This document shows, in pieces, positions 35,139 to 44,003 of a stretch of DNA of 64,000 nt. The first letter of the stretch is position 1, and the number at the start of each line of letters is the position of its first letter. The DNA is from an uncultured Chthonomonas sp. (GTDB lineage Bacteria; Armatimonadota; Chthonomonadetes; Chthonomonadales; CAJBBX01). The DNA lies in assembly GCA_903951425.1 (NCBI GenBank), contig CAJBBX010000110.1, positions 1-64,000 of the forward strand, read 5' to 3'. The position numbers and the translations under genes are program-made. The notes beneath the pieces are model-generated. The model saw only the letters and a program-made list of their open reading frames with translations. It searched no databases and had not been told where the DNA came from.

Positions 35139-35686
35139 TGGCAGGAATCGAGAAGCTGGTGACCGCCTACGAGCGCTTCGTGAAGCTCCCATGGGATCCC
35201 AACGTGGCAGGCGCCCAACGCGTCTGGTTCGCGGTCTACGCCCCTTCGGAGGAGCGCCGCCTCAGGGCGCGCCTTGCCGCCTTTGAGGCCGCAACGCTGA
35301 GTTCCGGGCATGCTTGGAAGCAACTCGACATGACGGCCGAGTTCGCGGCCTGGCTGGCGGCCCAGGAGTACCGCGAAGCCTACTTCGACGCGCCGGAGGA
35401 CCTGGAGCCTGCCCTCGACTACTTCCGTCAGAGCCTTGCCGCAACTGTAACAGCGGCACTCACCGCGCCCGGAGTGACGGACACTACGGTTGTGGCCATC
35501 AGCGGCATCGCCTCGCTCTTTGGGGTGGCTCGGGTGTCGCAGCTCATCGACGACGTCTCCGGCGACATCCGGGGCAGGCTTCTGGTGATGTTCCCCGGCG
35601 AGCGCGACGGCTCCCGCTATCGGCTTCTGGATGCCCGTGACGGCTGGAACTACCACGCCATACCGATCACCGCGGAGGAGGGCTGA
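35138..35686 (+). CDS. brxB: BREX protein BrxB (DUF1788)
   Basis: A 182-residue soluble protein of the DUF1788 family, a core BREX component needed for defence and thought to bridge other BREX proteins. Family-like features: an N-terminal AYERFVKLPWD segment, RLRARLAAFEAAT, and a C-terminal half with LFGVARVSQLIDDV followed by LVMFPGERDGSRYRLL and WNYHAIPI. The length is normal. Translation is coupled to brxA by a one-base overlap; the stop is 4 nt from the presumed TTG of brxC. Confidence 0.85.
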   Translation: MAGIEKLVTAYERFVKLPWDPNVAGAQRVWFAVYAPSEERRLRARLAAFEAATLSSGHAWKQLDMTAEFAAWLAAQEYREAYFDAPEDLEPALDYFRQSLAATVTAALTAPGVTDTTVVAISGIASLFGVARVSQLIDDVSGDIRGRLLVMFPGERDGSRYRLLDARDGWNYHAIPITAEEG

Positions 35687-35690
35687 CCCC

Positions 35691-38600
35691 TTGCAGACCA
35701 GCAGCAGCGTGTTCGTCGTGGACCCCAAGACGGCGTCGATCCCCAACGACGGTGTCGCCAAGGTGCTGGAGCCAAGCACTCCCGAGGAGTGGGCGGTTCT
35801 GAGGCACGAGGTACGGACCTTCGTCTGCGATGGCGAGTACCGCGCGGGTCTTGAGCGCATTCTGGCCACGTTCATGCGCGGCCTGGGCGAACCCATCCAG
35901 CCCGCGGTCTGGGTCTCCGGCTTCTACGGCAGCGGCAAGAGCCACATGGTCCGCATTCTGGAGATCCTGTGGCGCGACGTGAAGTTCCAGGATGGAGCAT
36001 CGGCAAGGGGCCTCGCGACGCTCACTCCGGAGATTCACGACTACCTGCGCGAACTCCAGACGGCCGGCAACCGAGAGGGCGGCGTCTGGTCCGCCGGCGG
36101 CTCGTTGGCCGCCTGCCCCGACAGCGTCCGGATGGCGCTGATGGGCATCGTGTTACGCGGGGCCGGCCTGCCTGCGCGGTACCAGCAGGCGCGGTTCGTT
36201 CTCTGGCTGAAGTCCGAAGGCATGTTCGATGCGGTGCAGGCGGGAGTTGCGGCTGCCGGCAGGGACTGGAATTACGAGCTGACGAACATGCTGGTATCGC
36301 CGGTGCTCTCCAAGTCCCTTCTGGTTGCCTATCCCGGCTTCGCCGAGAGCGAGTCCGCCACCCGGCAGCTCCTGAAGGCGCAGTTCCCGTCGGTCGATGA
36401 CGTGTCGGACGACGAGATGCTGGCCACCCTCGAGCAGGTTCTGCACCTGGTCTCCAACAAGCCCGGCAAGCTGCCCCTTGCCCTGATCGTGCTGGATGAG
36501 CTTCAGCAGTACATCGCCGAGAACACCGACCGGATGCTTCGGGTCCAGAATGCGGTCGAATCCCTGTCCACCAAGTTCGGCAGCCGGGTGCTCATTGTGG
36601 CGACCGGTCAGTCGGCGCTTCAGGGCGGATCGGCGCTCTCCAAGCTGCAAGGCAGGTTCACCGTCAACGTGTCGCTTTCCGACAAGGATGTGGAGACCGT
36701 CGTTCGGCAGGTAGTGCTCCGCAAGAAGGCCGATTCGCATGCCCCGCTGACGGACATGCTGGCGAGATGCAGCGGGGAGATCGACCGCCATCTTGCCGGC
36801 ACCAAGCTCGGACCATCGGCGGCCGATACGACGGAGGTGAAGGCAGCCGACTATCCGCTTCTGCCGGTCCGGCGCCGATTCTGGGAGCGGGTCCTCCGGG
36901 CTGTCGATCGCGCCGGCACTGCCGGACAACTCCGCACCCAGCTCAAGGTCGTGCATGAAGCGGTTCGTGAGATCGCCGATCGGCCGCTGGGCACCGTGGT
37001 TGCCGCGGACCGCATCTACGGCCAGCTCGCTCCGACGCTGCTCCAGAACGCCGTCCTCCTGCATGAAGTGGACGAGACGATCAAGAAACAGGACGACGGG
37101 TCGCCCGATGGCCTGCTCCGCATGCGGCTCTGCTCGCTCATCTACCTGATCGCGCAGCTTCCCAGAGAGAGCGGCGCCGATACAGGGGTCAGGGCGACAG
37201 CCGACACGCTGGCCGATCTGTTGGTCGAGGACCTTGTATCGGGCGGCGCAGCGCTTCGGGGCCAGATACCGACCCTTCTTTCGGCCATGGTGACAAGCGG
37301 CGAACTGATGGTCGTGGAGGGGGAGTACCGGCTTCAGACCCGCGAGAGCGCCGAATGGGAGAAGGAGTACAGGAGCCGGCTGACGGCCTACAGCAGCGAT
37401 GCGGTGCGCCTCGCCACCGACCGGTCCGCCGCGCTGAAAGTCGCCTGTGCGGCATTGCTGAAGGACGTGACCCTTAGCCATGGCGCCGCCAAGATCATGC
37501 GCAAGGTCGAGCTTGCGTTTGCCTCCGAGGCGCCGAGCACCGATGGCGGTGTCGTGCCGGTCTGGATCCGCGACGAATGGTCCGTGCCCGAGAAGACCGT
37601 GCGCGAAGATGCTCAGGCAGCAGGCTCCGAGGGTCCGATCGTCTATGTGCATCTACCGCGCCGCTCCTCCGACGATCTGGCGAAGACGTTGGCGGGTCTG
37701 GCGGCAGCGACCGAGACCCTTGGCCGCCCCACTGCGCCCACATCGGAGGCGCTTGAGGCCAGGCAGGGCATGACGACACGTAAGGCCACGCTGCAGGCGC
37801 AGTTGCAGACGCTGGTGGCCGCGGTGCTGAAGGATGCGCGCGTATGGCAGGGCGGCGGCGCCGAAGTGGTCGCCGGCGACCTGCGTGCGTCCGTCGCCGA
37901 GGCCATGAAGGCATCGCTCCAGCGCCTCTATCCCGACTTCAAGGTCGGGGATGCGGAGGGATGGGACACCGTCAAGAAGCGGGTTCGGGATGGCAGCGGT
38001 GATGCCCTGGGAGCGATTGGATACAAGGGGGATGCCAAGGACGAGCCTGCCTGTCAGCGCGTCCTGACCTATCTTGCCAATGCGTCGCGCAAGGGGCTCG
38101 ACATTCGGAAACGGTTCACCGGCCCGCCCTTCGGCTGGGGCCAGGACGCAGCCGACGGCGCCATCCTGGCGCTTGCCGCAGCCGGCTGCGTCAGGGCCAC
38201 CTGGAACGGCTCGCCGATCAAGGCGCCGGATATCGACCAGGGCAAGCTGGGTCAGGTCGAGTTCCGCTCTGAGACCACCACGGTGACGGCAACCGAGCGC
38301 ATGGCCGTCCGGGCCATGATCATCAAGGCGAAGGTGCCGTGCAAGCCCGGCGACGAGGCCGCTGTACTGGCCTCCTTCGTCGACGCACTCAAGACGCTGG
38401 CCGTCAAGGCAGGCGGCCAGGCGCCGCTGCCCCCTCGGCCATCGACGAAGGAACTGGACGATCTCGCCGCGCTGGCGGGCAACGACGCCGTAGCATCTGC
38501 CTACTCTCAGATCGATGCACTCGACCAAATGCGTAATGCATGGGGTGCGGCAGCGAAACTGGCCGACGAGCGCATGCCGAGGTGGACGTTGCTCCAGCGC

Positions 38601-39146
38601 CTCCTCAAGCATGCCGCGGGCCTGGAGGCGGCCGCCGCGGCGACGTCTCAGGCCGATGCCATCTTGGCGCACCGGTCTCTGCTGGTCGAGCCGGATCCCG
38701 TCCAACCGGTCTGCACTGCGCTGGTTGACGCCCTCCTCGCCGCGGTAAATGCGGCGAAGGATGCCTACGCTTCGGCCTACTGCAGCCGGATGGATGCCCT
38801 TGAAGCCGACGCCACATGGACTGCGCTTAGCAAGGCGGAACAGGCAGAGATCCTCGCGCAGCATGACCTGGGTCCCGGTAAGCCGTTGGACATCAGCACA
38901 GAGGCCAGGCTGCTCGAAGCGTTGGATGCGACGGGCCTGGCCGCATGGTCCAGCAGAACGGCCGCCCTGCCCGAACGGTTCAGCGGCGCACTGCTGGAGG
39001 CGGCCCAGCGGATCGAGCCCGAGGCTGTCATGGTGAAGCCTCCCGGCGCCAAGCTCAGCACTGTCGACGACGTGGACAAGTACCTCGGTGAGCTGCGACA
39101 AGCGATCCTCGAGCAGATCGAAGCCGGCCATCCGGTGGTGATCTAA
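35691..39146 (+). CDS. brxC: BREX ATPase BrxC
   Basis: The large P-loop ATPase of BREX, about 1151 residues, a normal length. Walker A is GFYGSGKSH at residues 77-85 (K83) after PAVWVSG; the Walker B-like LIVLDELQQYI has D269 and E270. GSRVLIVATGQSAL and LQGRFTVNVSLSDKDVETVV follow, as in other BrxC proteins. The C-terminal two thirds is helical, with coiled stretches and no recognised enzymatic domain. The start is not certain: no ATG lies near the brxB stop, and TTG 35691 is the first usable codon, with GTG 35709 as an alternative. BrxC is required for BREX methylation and defence. Confidence 0.88.
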   Translation: MQTSSSVFVVDPKTASIPNDGVAKVLEPSTPEEWAVLRHEVRTFVCDGEYRAGLERILATFMRGLGEPIQPAVWVSGFYGSGKSHMVRILEILWRDVKFQDGASARGLATLTPEIHDYLRELQTAGNREGGVWSAGGSLAACPDSVRMALMGIVLRGAGLPARYQQARFVLWLKSEGMFDAVQAGVAAAGRDWNYELTNMLVSPVLSKSLLVAYPGFAESESATRQLLKAQFPSVDDVSDDEMLATLEQVLHLVSNKPGKLPLALIVLDELQQYIAENTDRMLRVQNAVESLSTKFGSRVLIVATGQSALQGGSALSKLQGRFTVNVSLSDKDVETVVRQVVLRKKADSHAPLTDMLARCSGEIDRHLAGTKLGPSAADTTEVKAADYPLLPVRRRFWERVLRAVDRAGTAGQLRTQLKVVHEAVREIADRPLGTVVAADRIYGQLAPTLLQNAVLLHEVDETIKKQDDGSPDGLLRMRLCSLIYLIAQLPRESGADTGVRATADTLADLLVEDLVSGGAALRGQIPTLLSAMVTSGELMVVEGEYRLQTRESAEWEKEYRSRLTAYSSDAVRLATDRSAALKVACAALLKDVTLSHGAAKIMRKVELAFASEAPSTDGGVVPVWIRDEWSVPEKTVREDAQAAGSEGPIVYVHLPRRSSDDLAKTLAGLAAATETLGRPTAPTSEALEARQGMTTRKATLQAQLQTLVAAVLKDARVWQGGGAEVVAGDLRASVAEAMKASLQRLYPDFKVGDAEGWDTVKKRVRDGSGDALGAIGYKGDAKDEPACQRVLTYLANASRKGLDIRKRFTGPPFGWGQDAADGAILALAAAGCVRATWNGSPIKAPDIDQGKLGQVEFRSETTTVTATERMAVRAMIIKAKVPCKPGDEAAVLASFVDALKTLAVKAGGQAPLPPRPSTKELDDLAALAGNDAVASAYSQIDALDQMRNAWGAAAKLADERMPRWTLLQRLLKHAAGLEAAAAATSQADAILAHRSLLVEPDPVQPVCTALVDALLAAVNAAKDAYASAYCSRMDALEADATWTALSKAEQAEILAQHDLGPGKPLDISTEARLLEALDATGLAAWSSRTAALPERFSGALLEAAQRIEPEAVMVKPPGAKLSTVDDVDKYLGELRQAILEQIEAGHPVVI

Positions 39147-39150
39147 GCCC

Positions 39151-42100
39151 ATGGCCACCCTCCACCCAACGCAGCGCACCCTACTGGAGCGCACCATCAC
39201 TACCGCTCGGATCGAGTCGGAGAAGGCCGCTCGGGCCGCGTTGGTCACCCTGGCCGTAGACCAGGATGAGCCGTTCGCAGCGCATGGCGCCGATGAGCGG
39301 GCGCTGCGCAACCGGCTTCGCGTCGAGAGGCGCCGCGTTGGCGGGCTCGATGCGCTGGTGCAGGAGTGCGCCTACGCCCAGTGGCACCGGATGCTCTTCG
39401 CCCGCTTCCTGGCCGAGAACCACCTGCTGATCCACCCGAAGTTCGGCATCCCGGTGACGCTTGAGGAGTGCGCTGAGCTTGCCGACGACGAAGGCGAACC
39501 GGATGGCTGGATGGTGGCGGCCAAGTTCGCGGCGCTCATGCTCCCGGGCATCTTCTGCGTGGCCGACCCCGTCATGCAGCTCCGGCTTACTCCGGAGGGA
39601 CGCGCGGCGCTGGAAGATCTGCTTGCCGGTATTCCGGATGTGGTCTTCGGCGCCGAGGACTCGCTGGGCTGGGTCTACCAGTACTGGCAGGCGCAGCGCA
39701 AGCAGGAGGTGAACAAGAGCGGCGCCAAGGTCGGCGGCGACAACATTGCGCCGGTCACCCAGCTCTTTACCGAGCCCTACATGGTCCGATTCCTGCTGCA
39801 CAACACGTTGGGAGCCTGGTGGGCGTCCCGCCACCCCGGTCACCCGCTGCTGGCCGACATGGAGTATCTGCGGACCAAGGACGACGGCTCGCCGGCAGCA
39901 GGCGGCTTCGAGGGCTGGCCGGCCACGGCGGCTGAGCTGTGCGTTCTCGACCCCTGCTGCGGTTCGGGCCACTTCCTGGTTGCCGCCTTCGAGCTCCTGG
40001 TACGCATGCGGATGGCCGAAGAGGGGCTGACCGAGGCACAAGCCGCCGAGGCCGTCCTCCGCGATAACCTGGTGGGTTTGGAGCTGGACCCCCGCTGCAC
40101 CCAGATCGCCGCGTTCAACCTGGCGCTGGCCGCCTGGAAGTCCGGCGGAGCCCGGCAGCTGCCGCTGCCTTCCGTGGCCTGCGTCGGTCTCAAAGTAGGC
40201 GGCCGCCTGCACGAGTGGGTCCGCCTTGCCGACGGCGACCATGAGATGGAAGCAACCCTCCGCCGCCTCTACCACCTCTTCGAACAGGCGCCCGATCTGG
40301 GCAGCCTACTGGACCCGGCCAGGGCGACAGTCGAGGATGGGCTCTTCGGTCAAGACTGGGCGGATGTCGCGCCGCTGGTGGAGAAGGCGCTGGCCGACAC
40401 CCCAGCCGACGACCCCGCAGCCGCCCTCTTCGGAATGGCAGCCCAAGGTGCAGCACGCGGCGCCGAGCTACTTGCCCGACGCTATCACCTCGTGGTCACC
40501 AACGTGCCCTACCTGGCGCGGGGCAAGCAAGGTGACGCGCTCAGGACCTTCATCGATACCTTCCACAGCGACGGCAAGGCGGATCTGGCAACTGCATTTG
40601 TGGATCGCTGCCTGCGCTACTGCGCACCGGGAGGTGCAGTTGCGCTTGTGACGCCTCAGAACTGGCTGTTCCTGGGCTCCTACAGGGCCCTGCGGCAGCG
40701 CCTGCTAAGCGAGTGCTGTTGGAATGCTGTAGCAGGTCTGGGCATGGCGGCGTTCAGCGACATGTACTGGTGGGCGTTCAACACGAGCCTTGTCGTTATC
40801 ACTGCAAGTAGACCCTGTGCGGAGCACTCGATCGCACTGCTGGACGCCGCGTCACCACGGGTAATTGCTGAAAAGTCCGTGATCCTGCAGACGAGTCACG
40901 TCGGGTTCTCAAGCCAGGCCGATCAGAGCGAGAACCCTGATGCGCGCATCACCCTTGTGGCCGGCAGGGCAACTTCAATGCTAACCGCGTATGCTGCCGG
41001 TCTGGTCGGCATACAGACTGCCGACTACCCAATGTTCGGCCGTTGCTTCTGGGAGTTCTGCATTGCGAGTAGCGACTGGGAGTACCAACTCAGCACCGTT
41101 CAGCGTACGTGTCCATCCGGGGGGCGCGAACACCTGATCTGGTGGCAAGGATGGAACGGCGAGCTAGCGCGGAGACATGCGAACGGAAACGCATACGTGA
41201 GGGGACGAGCAGCATGGAGGAAACCGGGCGTTGCCGTGAGTTCGATGGGCTCGTTGCCCGTTGCACTGCATACAGGTGAGTTGTTCGATAACAACGTTGC
41301 CGTTGTCCTTCCCCACGACCCCGCCCACTTGCCCGCAATCTGGTGCTTCTGCTCCTCGCCCGAGTACGCCGAGGCGGTGCGGCGGATCGACCAGAAGCTG
41401 AACGTCACCAACGCCACGCTGGTGAAGGTGCCCTTCGACCTGGAGCGGTGGCAGAAGGTTGCCGCCGAGCGCTACCCCCACGGCCTGCCCGAGCCAGACT
41501 CCGACGACCCGACCCAATGGCTCTTCCATGGCTCCGTAGCTCGCTCCAGAGAGCCGCTGCAGGTGGCGGTGGCGCGCCTTCTGGGCTTCCGTTGGCCCCG
41601 CCAGCAAGGTCAGACGGTCTCCGGCGCCGGACCGGTGCCCGACGACGGACTGGGTGCCCACTCCGACGCCGACGGCGTGGTCTGCCTGCCTGCGGTTGGC
41701 GGCGAGATGCCCGCCGCCGATAGGCTTCGCGCGCTGCTTGCGACTGCCTACGGGGCAGATTGGTCGCAGGCCTCACAGGAAGCGCTGCTGGCGCAAGCCG
41801 AGTATGCAGGCAAGTCGCTGGAGGAGTGGCTGCGCGACGGCTTCTTCGCCCAGCATGCCCGCCTCTTCCACAACCGGCCCTTCATCTGGCACATCTGGGA
41901 CGGCGCCAAGGGTGGCTTCTCGGCGCTGGTGAACTACCACAAGCTGGACCGGCGCCTGTTGGAACGGCTCACGTACACCTACCTGGGCTCCTGGATCACG
42001 GCGCAGAAGCAGGCCGACGAACAGGGCCAAGCCGGCGCCAACGCCCTCCATGTCGCCGCCCTCAAGCTGCAGGAGAAGCTCAAGGCCATTCTGGAAGGCG

Positions 42101-42363
42101 AACCACCCTACGACATCTACGTCCGATGGAAGCCCCTGCACCAACAGCCCATCGGCTGGGAGCCGGACCTCAACGACGGCGTCCGCATGAACATCCGCCC
42201 ATTCGTAACGGCCGGCATCCTCCGCAGCAAGTTCACCATCAACTGGAACAAGGACCGGGGCACCGACCCCGAACCCAACTGCTCAGGAACAACGGAGAGG
42301 CTGAACGACCTGCACTTCACGCGGGAGGAGAAGGAGAGGGCGAGAAGGATCGCACCCGGATAG
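39151..42363 (+). CDS. pglX: BREX adenine-specific DNA methyltransferase PglX
   Basis: The 1070-residue methyltransferase that marks host DNA at a non-palindromic site so BREX spares it. An N-terminal helical part (to about 200) leads to SAM motif I, D267-P-C-C-G-S-G-H-F, the catalytic motif IV N451-V-P-Y (usually N-P-P-Y) in LVVTNVPYLARGKQ, and ALVTPQNWLFLGSYRALR. About residues 510-730 (40690-41340) are the expected target-recognition region; 40801-41340 counts to about 60% G+C while blocks on either side count 72-75%. The C-terminal part (FIWHIWDGAKGGFSALVNYH, LNDGVRMNIRPF) is conserved again. It begins 4 nt after brxC. It is shorter than many type 1 PglX proteins, and the motif IV variant is noted. 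Confidence 0.93.
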   Translation: MATLHPTQRTLLERTITTARIESEKAARAALVTLAVDQDEPFAAHGADERALRNRLRVERRRVGGLDALVQECAYAQWHRMLFARFLAENHLLIHPKFGIPVTLEECAELADDEGEPDGWMVAAKFAALMLPGIFCVADPVMQLRLTPEGRAALEDLLAGIPDVVFGAEDSLGWVYQYWQAQRKQEVNKSGAKVGGDNIAPVTQLFTEPYMVRFLLHNTLGAWWASRHPGHPLLADMEYLRTKDDGSPAAGGFEGWPATAAELCVLDPCCGSGHFLVAAFELLVRMRMAEEGLTEAQAAEAVLRDNLVGLELDPRCTQIAAFNLALAAWKSGGARQLPLPSVACVGLKVGGRLHEWVRLADGDHEMEATLRRLYHLFEQAPDLGSLLDPARATVEDGLFGQDWADVAPLVEKALADTPADDPAAALFGMAAQGAARGAELLARRYHLVVTNVPYLARGKQGDALRTFIDTFHSDGKADLATAFVDRCLRYCAPGGAVALVTPQNWLFLGSYRALRQRLLSECCWNAVAGLGMAAFSDMYWWAFNTSLVVITASRPCAEHSIALLDAASPRVIAEKSVILQTSHVGFSSQADQSENPDARITLVAGRATSMLTAYAAGLVGIQTADYPMFGRCFWEFCIASSDWEYQLSTVQRTCPSGGREHLIWWQGWNGELARRHANGNAYVRGRAAWRKPGVAVSSMGSLPVALHTGELFDNNVAVVLPHDPAHLPAIWCFCSSPEYAEAVRRIDQKLNVTNATLVKVPFDLERWQKVAAERYPHGLPEPDSDDPTQWLFHGSVARSREPLQVAVARLLGFRWPRQQGQTVSGAGPVPDDGLGAHSDADGVVCLPAVGGEMPAADRLRALLATAYGADWSQASQEALLAQAEYAGKSLEEWLRDGFFAQHARLFHNRPFIWHIWDGAKGGFSALVNYHKLDRRLLERLTYTYLGSWITAQKQADEQGQAGANALHVAALKLQEKLKAILEGEPPYDIYVRWKPLHQQPIGWEPDLNDGVRMNIRPFVTAGILRSKFTINWNKDRGTDPEPNCSGTTERLNDLHFTREEKERARRIAPG

Positions 42364-42432
42364 GTGCTGGGAGAGGCCGAACGTGCCCGCACGGCCGAAG
42401 GAGCGACAGGGCGCTAGGCCAAGGAGACCAAC

Positions 42433-43461
42433 ATGAGTTTCGATTACCACTCAAGGCTCACACTGCGCGACTTCACAACGTTCCACGACGCCACTCTGGA
42501 GTTCGTGCCGGGGCTCAACGTGATCATTGGCGAGAACGGGTCCGGGAAGACGCACATCCTGAAGGCACTGTATGCATGGCAGACGGCACGTCACCTTGCC
42601 GACAACGGGCGGAGCGCCGAGTACGCCCGCGTCTTCGCCGACACCTACGGCGCCAGATCGGCTGCGGAGCTTCAACGGGCGAGCCCGAAGATTGCGGAGG
42701 TCTCTGGGAGGTTCGGGAACAGCGAATGGTCGGTTGCGTTCCAGGCGGGCAACGCAACCGACAACGGTGTGCGGCCGACCGTAACGAGGCCGGTCTTCAT
42801 ACCCGCGATCGATATGATGGCCCACGCCCGTAACATGACGGGGATACTGCGGGACTACGCCGATTTCGACAGGACGTGCTTCGACTTCGTGTCCATGGTC
42901 ACAGCGCAGCCGGCTCGAACGGACGAGGATCCGCCTGGGCCAGACATAGGCTCGATGAGGGCGCTCCTGCCCGGCGCAGTCGATTGGGACGACGAAGAGC
43001 AGCGCTTTCATGTTGATGAAGACGGACGACGCATGCCATTCGCGCTGGCTGCGGAAGGGGTGCGCAAGGTCGCCGCCTTGCAGCGCCTTGTAGACGGCGG
43101 CTGGCTCCGCCCAGGAGGCGTGCTGCTGTGGGACGAGCCTGAGGCCAGCGTCAATCCGGTGTGGATCGACGAGATCGTGGAGGCTCTCGTCGCGCTCGTA
43201 CAGCACGGCGTGCAGGTGTTTGTCGCCACACACAACTACGTCGTACTGAAGCAGACGGACCTTACACTCAGGCGCCGTAGAGCCCGCGGCGAACCAGACA
43301 CTCCCGTTCGGTTCGTGGCACTTCAGAGGCAGCGCAAGGTCAGCCGAGCCACATGGAGCGACCACTTCAGCGATCTCGACCCGAACGCGATTCTGGATCA
43401 GTACGACCAGATGCTTGACGAGGACCTGCGTCTCGCCGACCTGTCGGACGGGGAACAATGA
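42433..43461 (+). CDS. AAA (ABC/OLD-like) ATPase inserted in the BREX operon
   Basis: A 342-residue soluble ATPase with Walker A G33-E-N-G-S-G-K39-T after an ABC-type N-terminus (LTLRDFTTFHDATLEFVPGL), Walker B LLWDEPEAS with D234-E235, and a switch histidine in VFVATHNYVVL. This is the layout of the AAA_15/AAA_21 group found in many nuclease-coupled defence pairs. It has no TOPRIM domain, so it is not a full OLD nuclease. It starts 69 nt after pglX with AAGGAG six bases before the ATG, and its last codon overlaps the following nuclease-like gene (ATGA). Sampled blocks are about 58% G+C, below the flanking BREX genes. It is not a core BREX gene. Its most likely role is to control the nuclease. 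Confidence 0.8.
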   Translation: MSFDYHSRLTLRDFTTFHDATLEFVPGLNVIIGENGSGKTHILKALYAWQTARHLADNGRSAEYARVFADTYGARSAAELQRASPKIAEVSGRFGNSEWSVAFQAGNATDNGVRPTVTRPVFIPAIDMMAHARNMTGILRDYADFDRTCFDFVSMVTAQPARTDEDPPGPDIGSMRALLPGAVDWDDEEQRFHVDEDGRRMPFALAAEGVRKVAALQRLVDGGWLRPGGVLLWDEPEASVNPVWIDEIVEALVALVQHGVQVFVATHNYVVLKQTDLTLRRRRARGEPDTPVRFVALQRQRKVSRATWSDHFSDLDPNAILDQYDQMLDEDLRLADLSDGEQ

Positions 43462-43979
43462 GCGTGTACAAGGAGAGTGGGTTCACATTCGACTTCGGCG
43501 CCGCCTCGGCCATTGCTGTTCACGACAAGGCCGACCCGCATGACGGTAACACCTTCTGGCCAGGGGTGGACTTCCGGGTCGCTGATGGAGGCCGCGAAGT
43601 CTGGATCGAAGTGAAAAGCTGGAGCTACAGGCGAATTCTGGATCGTGTTGAACGGCGCGGCGCCATGAAGGACTACGAAGCCAAGTTGGCACAGAAGACG
43701 ACGGAGGAGTTCCGCGACGAGATCGTGGCGAAGTTCCTTGGAACATCCTGCTACCTCGGCTGGTCCGGGCTCGGCATCCCACCGAGGGTGCTGTACGTCG
43801 TGTTTCTGGAGCCACCGGATCGCGGCAGTCGTGCACTACTTGGGCCGTTCCGGGACCGTCTCCGCGATGAGTTCAAGAACGCCCAGGCCCGGCCCTGGGG
43901 GAAGCGGATCGGCCACTGCGTCGTTGATCTGCAGGGCTTCCAGCAGAAGCTCCCGGGCTACACAGTGACCCCGGCATGA
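43458..43979 (+). CDS. Small PD-(D/E)XK nuclease-like protein, partner of the ATPase
   Basis: A 173-residue protein with a PD-(D/E)XK-type core: D38 in GVDFRVADGG, then E51-V52-K53 in VWIEVKSW, with hydrophobic strands on both sides as the fold requires. A later RVLYVVFLEPPD strand and a C-terminal IGHCVVDLQGFQQKLPG could complete it. The start codon overlaps the ATPase stop (ATGA), so the two are translationally coupled and probably act together. Sampled blocks are about 58-60% G+C. It is followed 24 nt later by pglZ. I do not recognise a named family; restriction-type cleavage of invading DNA is an inference from the motif and context. HNH and TOPRIM motifs are absent. Confidence 0.65.
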   Translation: MSVYKESGFTFDFGAASAIAVHDKADPHDGNTFWPGVDFRVADGGREVWIEVKSWSYRRILDRVERRGAMKDYEAKLAQKTTEEFRDEIVAKFLGTSCYLGWSGLGIPPRVLYVVFLEPPDRGSRALLGPFRDRLRDEFKNAQARPWGKRIGHCVVDLQGFQQKLPGYTVTPA

Positions 43980-44003
43980 CGTGCAGGGTATGGCTGGAAC
44001 ACC

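Noticed and set aside
42433-43979. Naming the ATPase/nuclease pair as Gabija, Septu or PARIS
   Set aside because: Gabija needs a TOPRIM-bearing OLD protein and a UvrD-like helicase, Septu needs an HNH partner, and PARIS needs a TOPRIM-like AriB. None of these is present.
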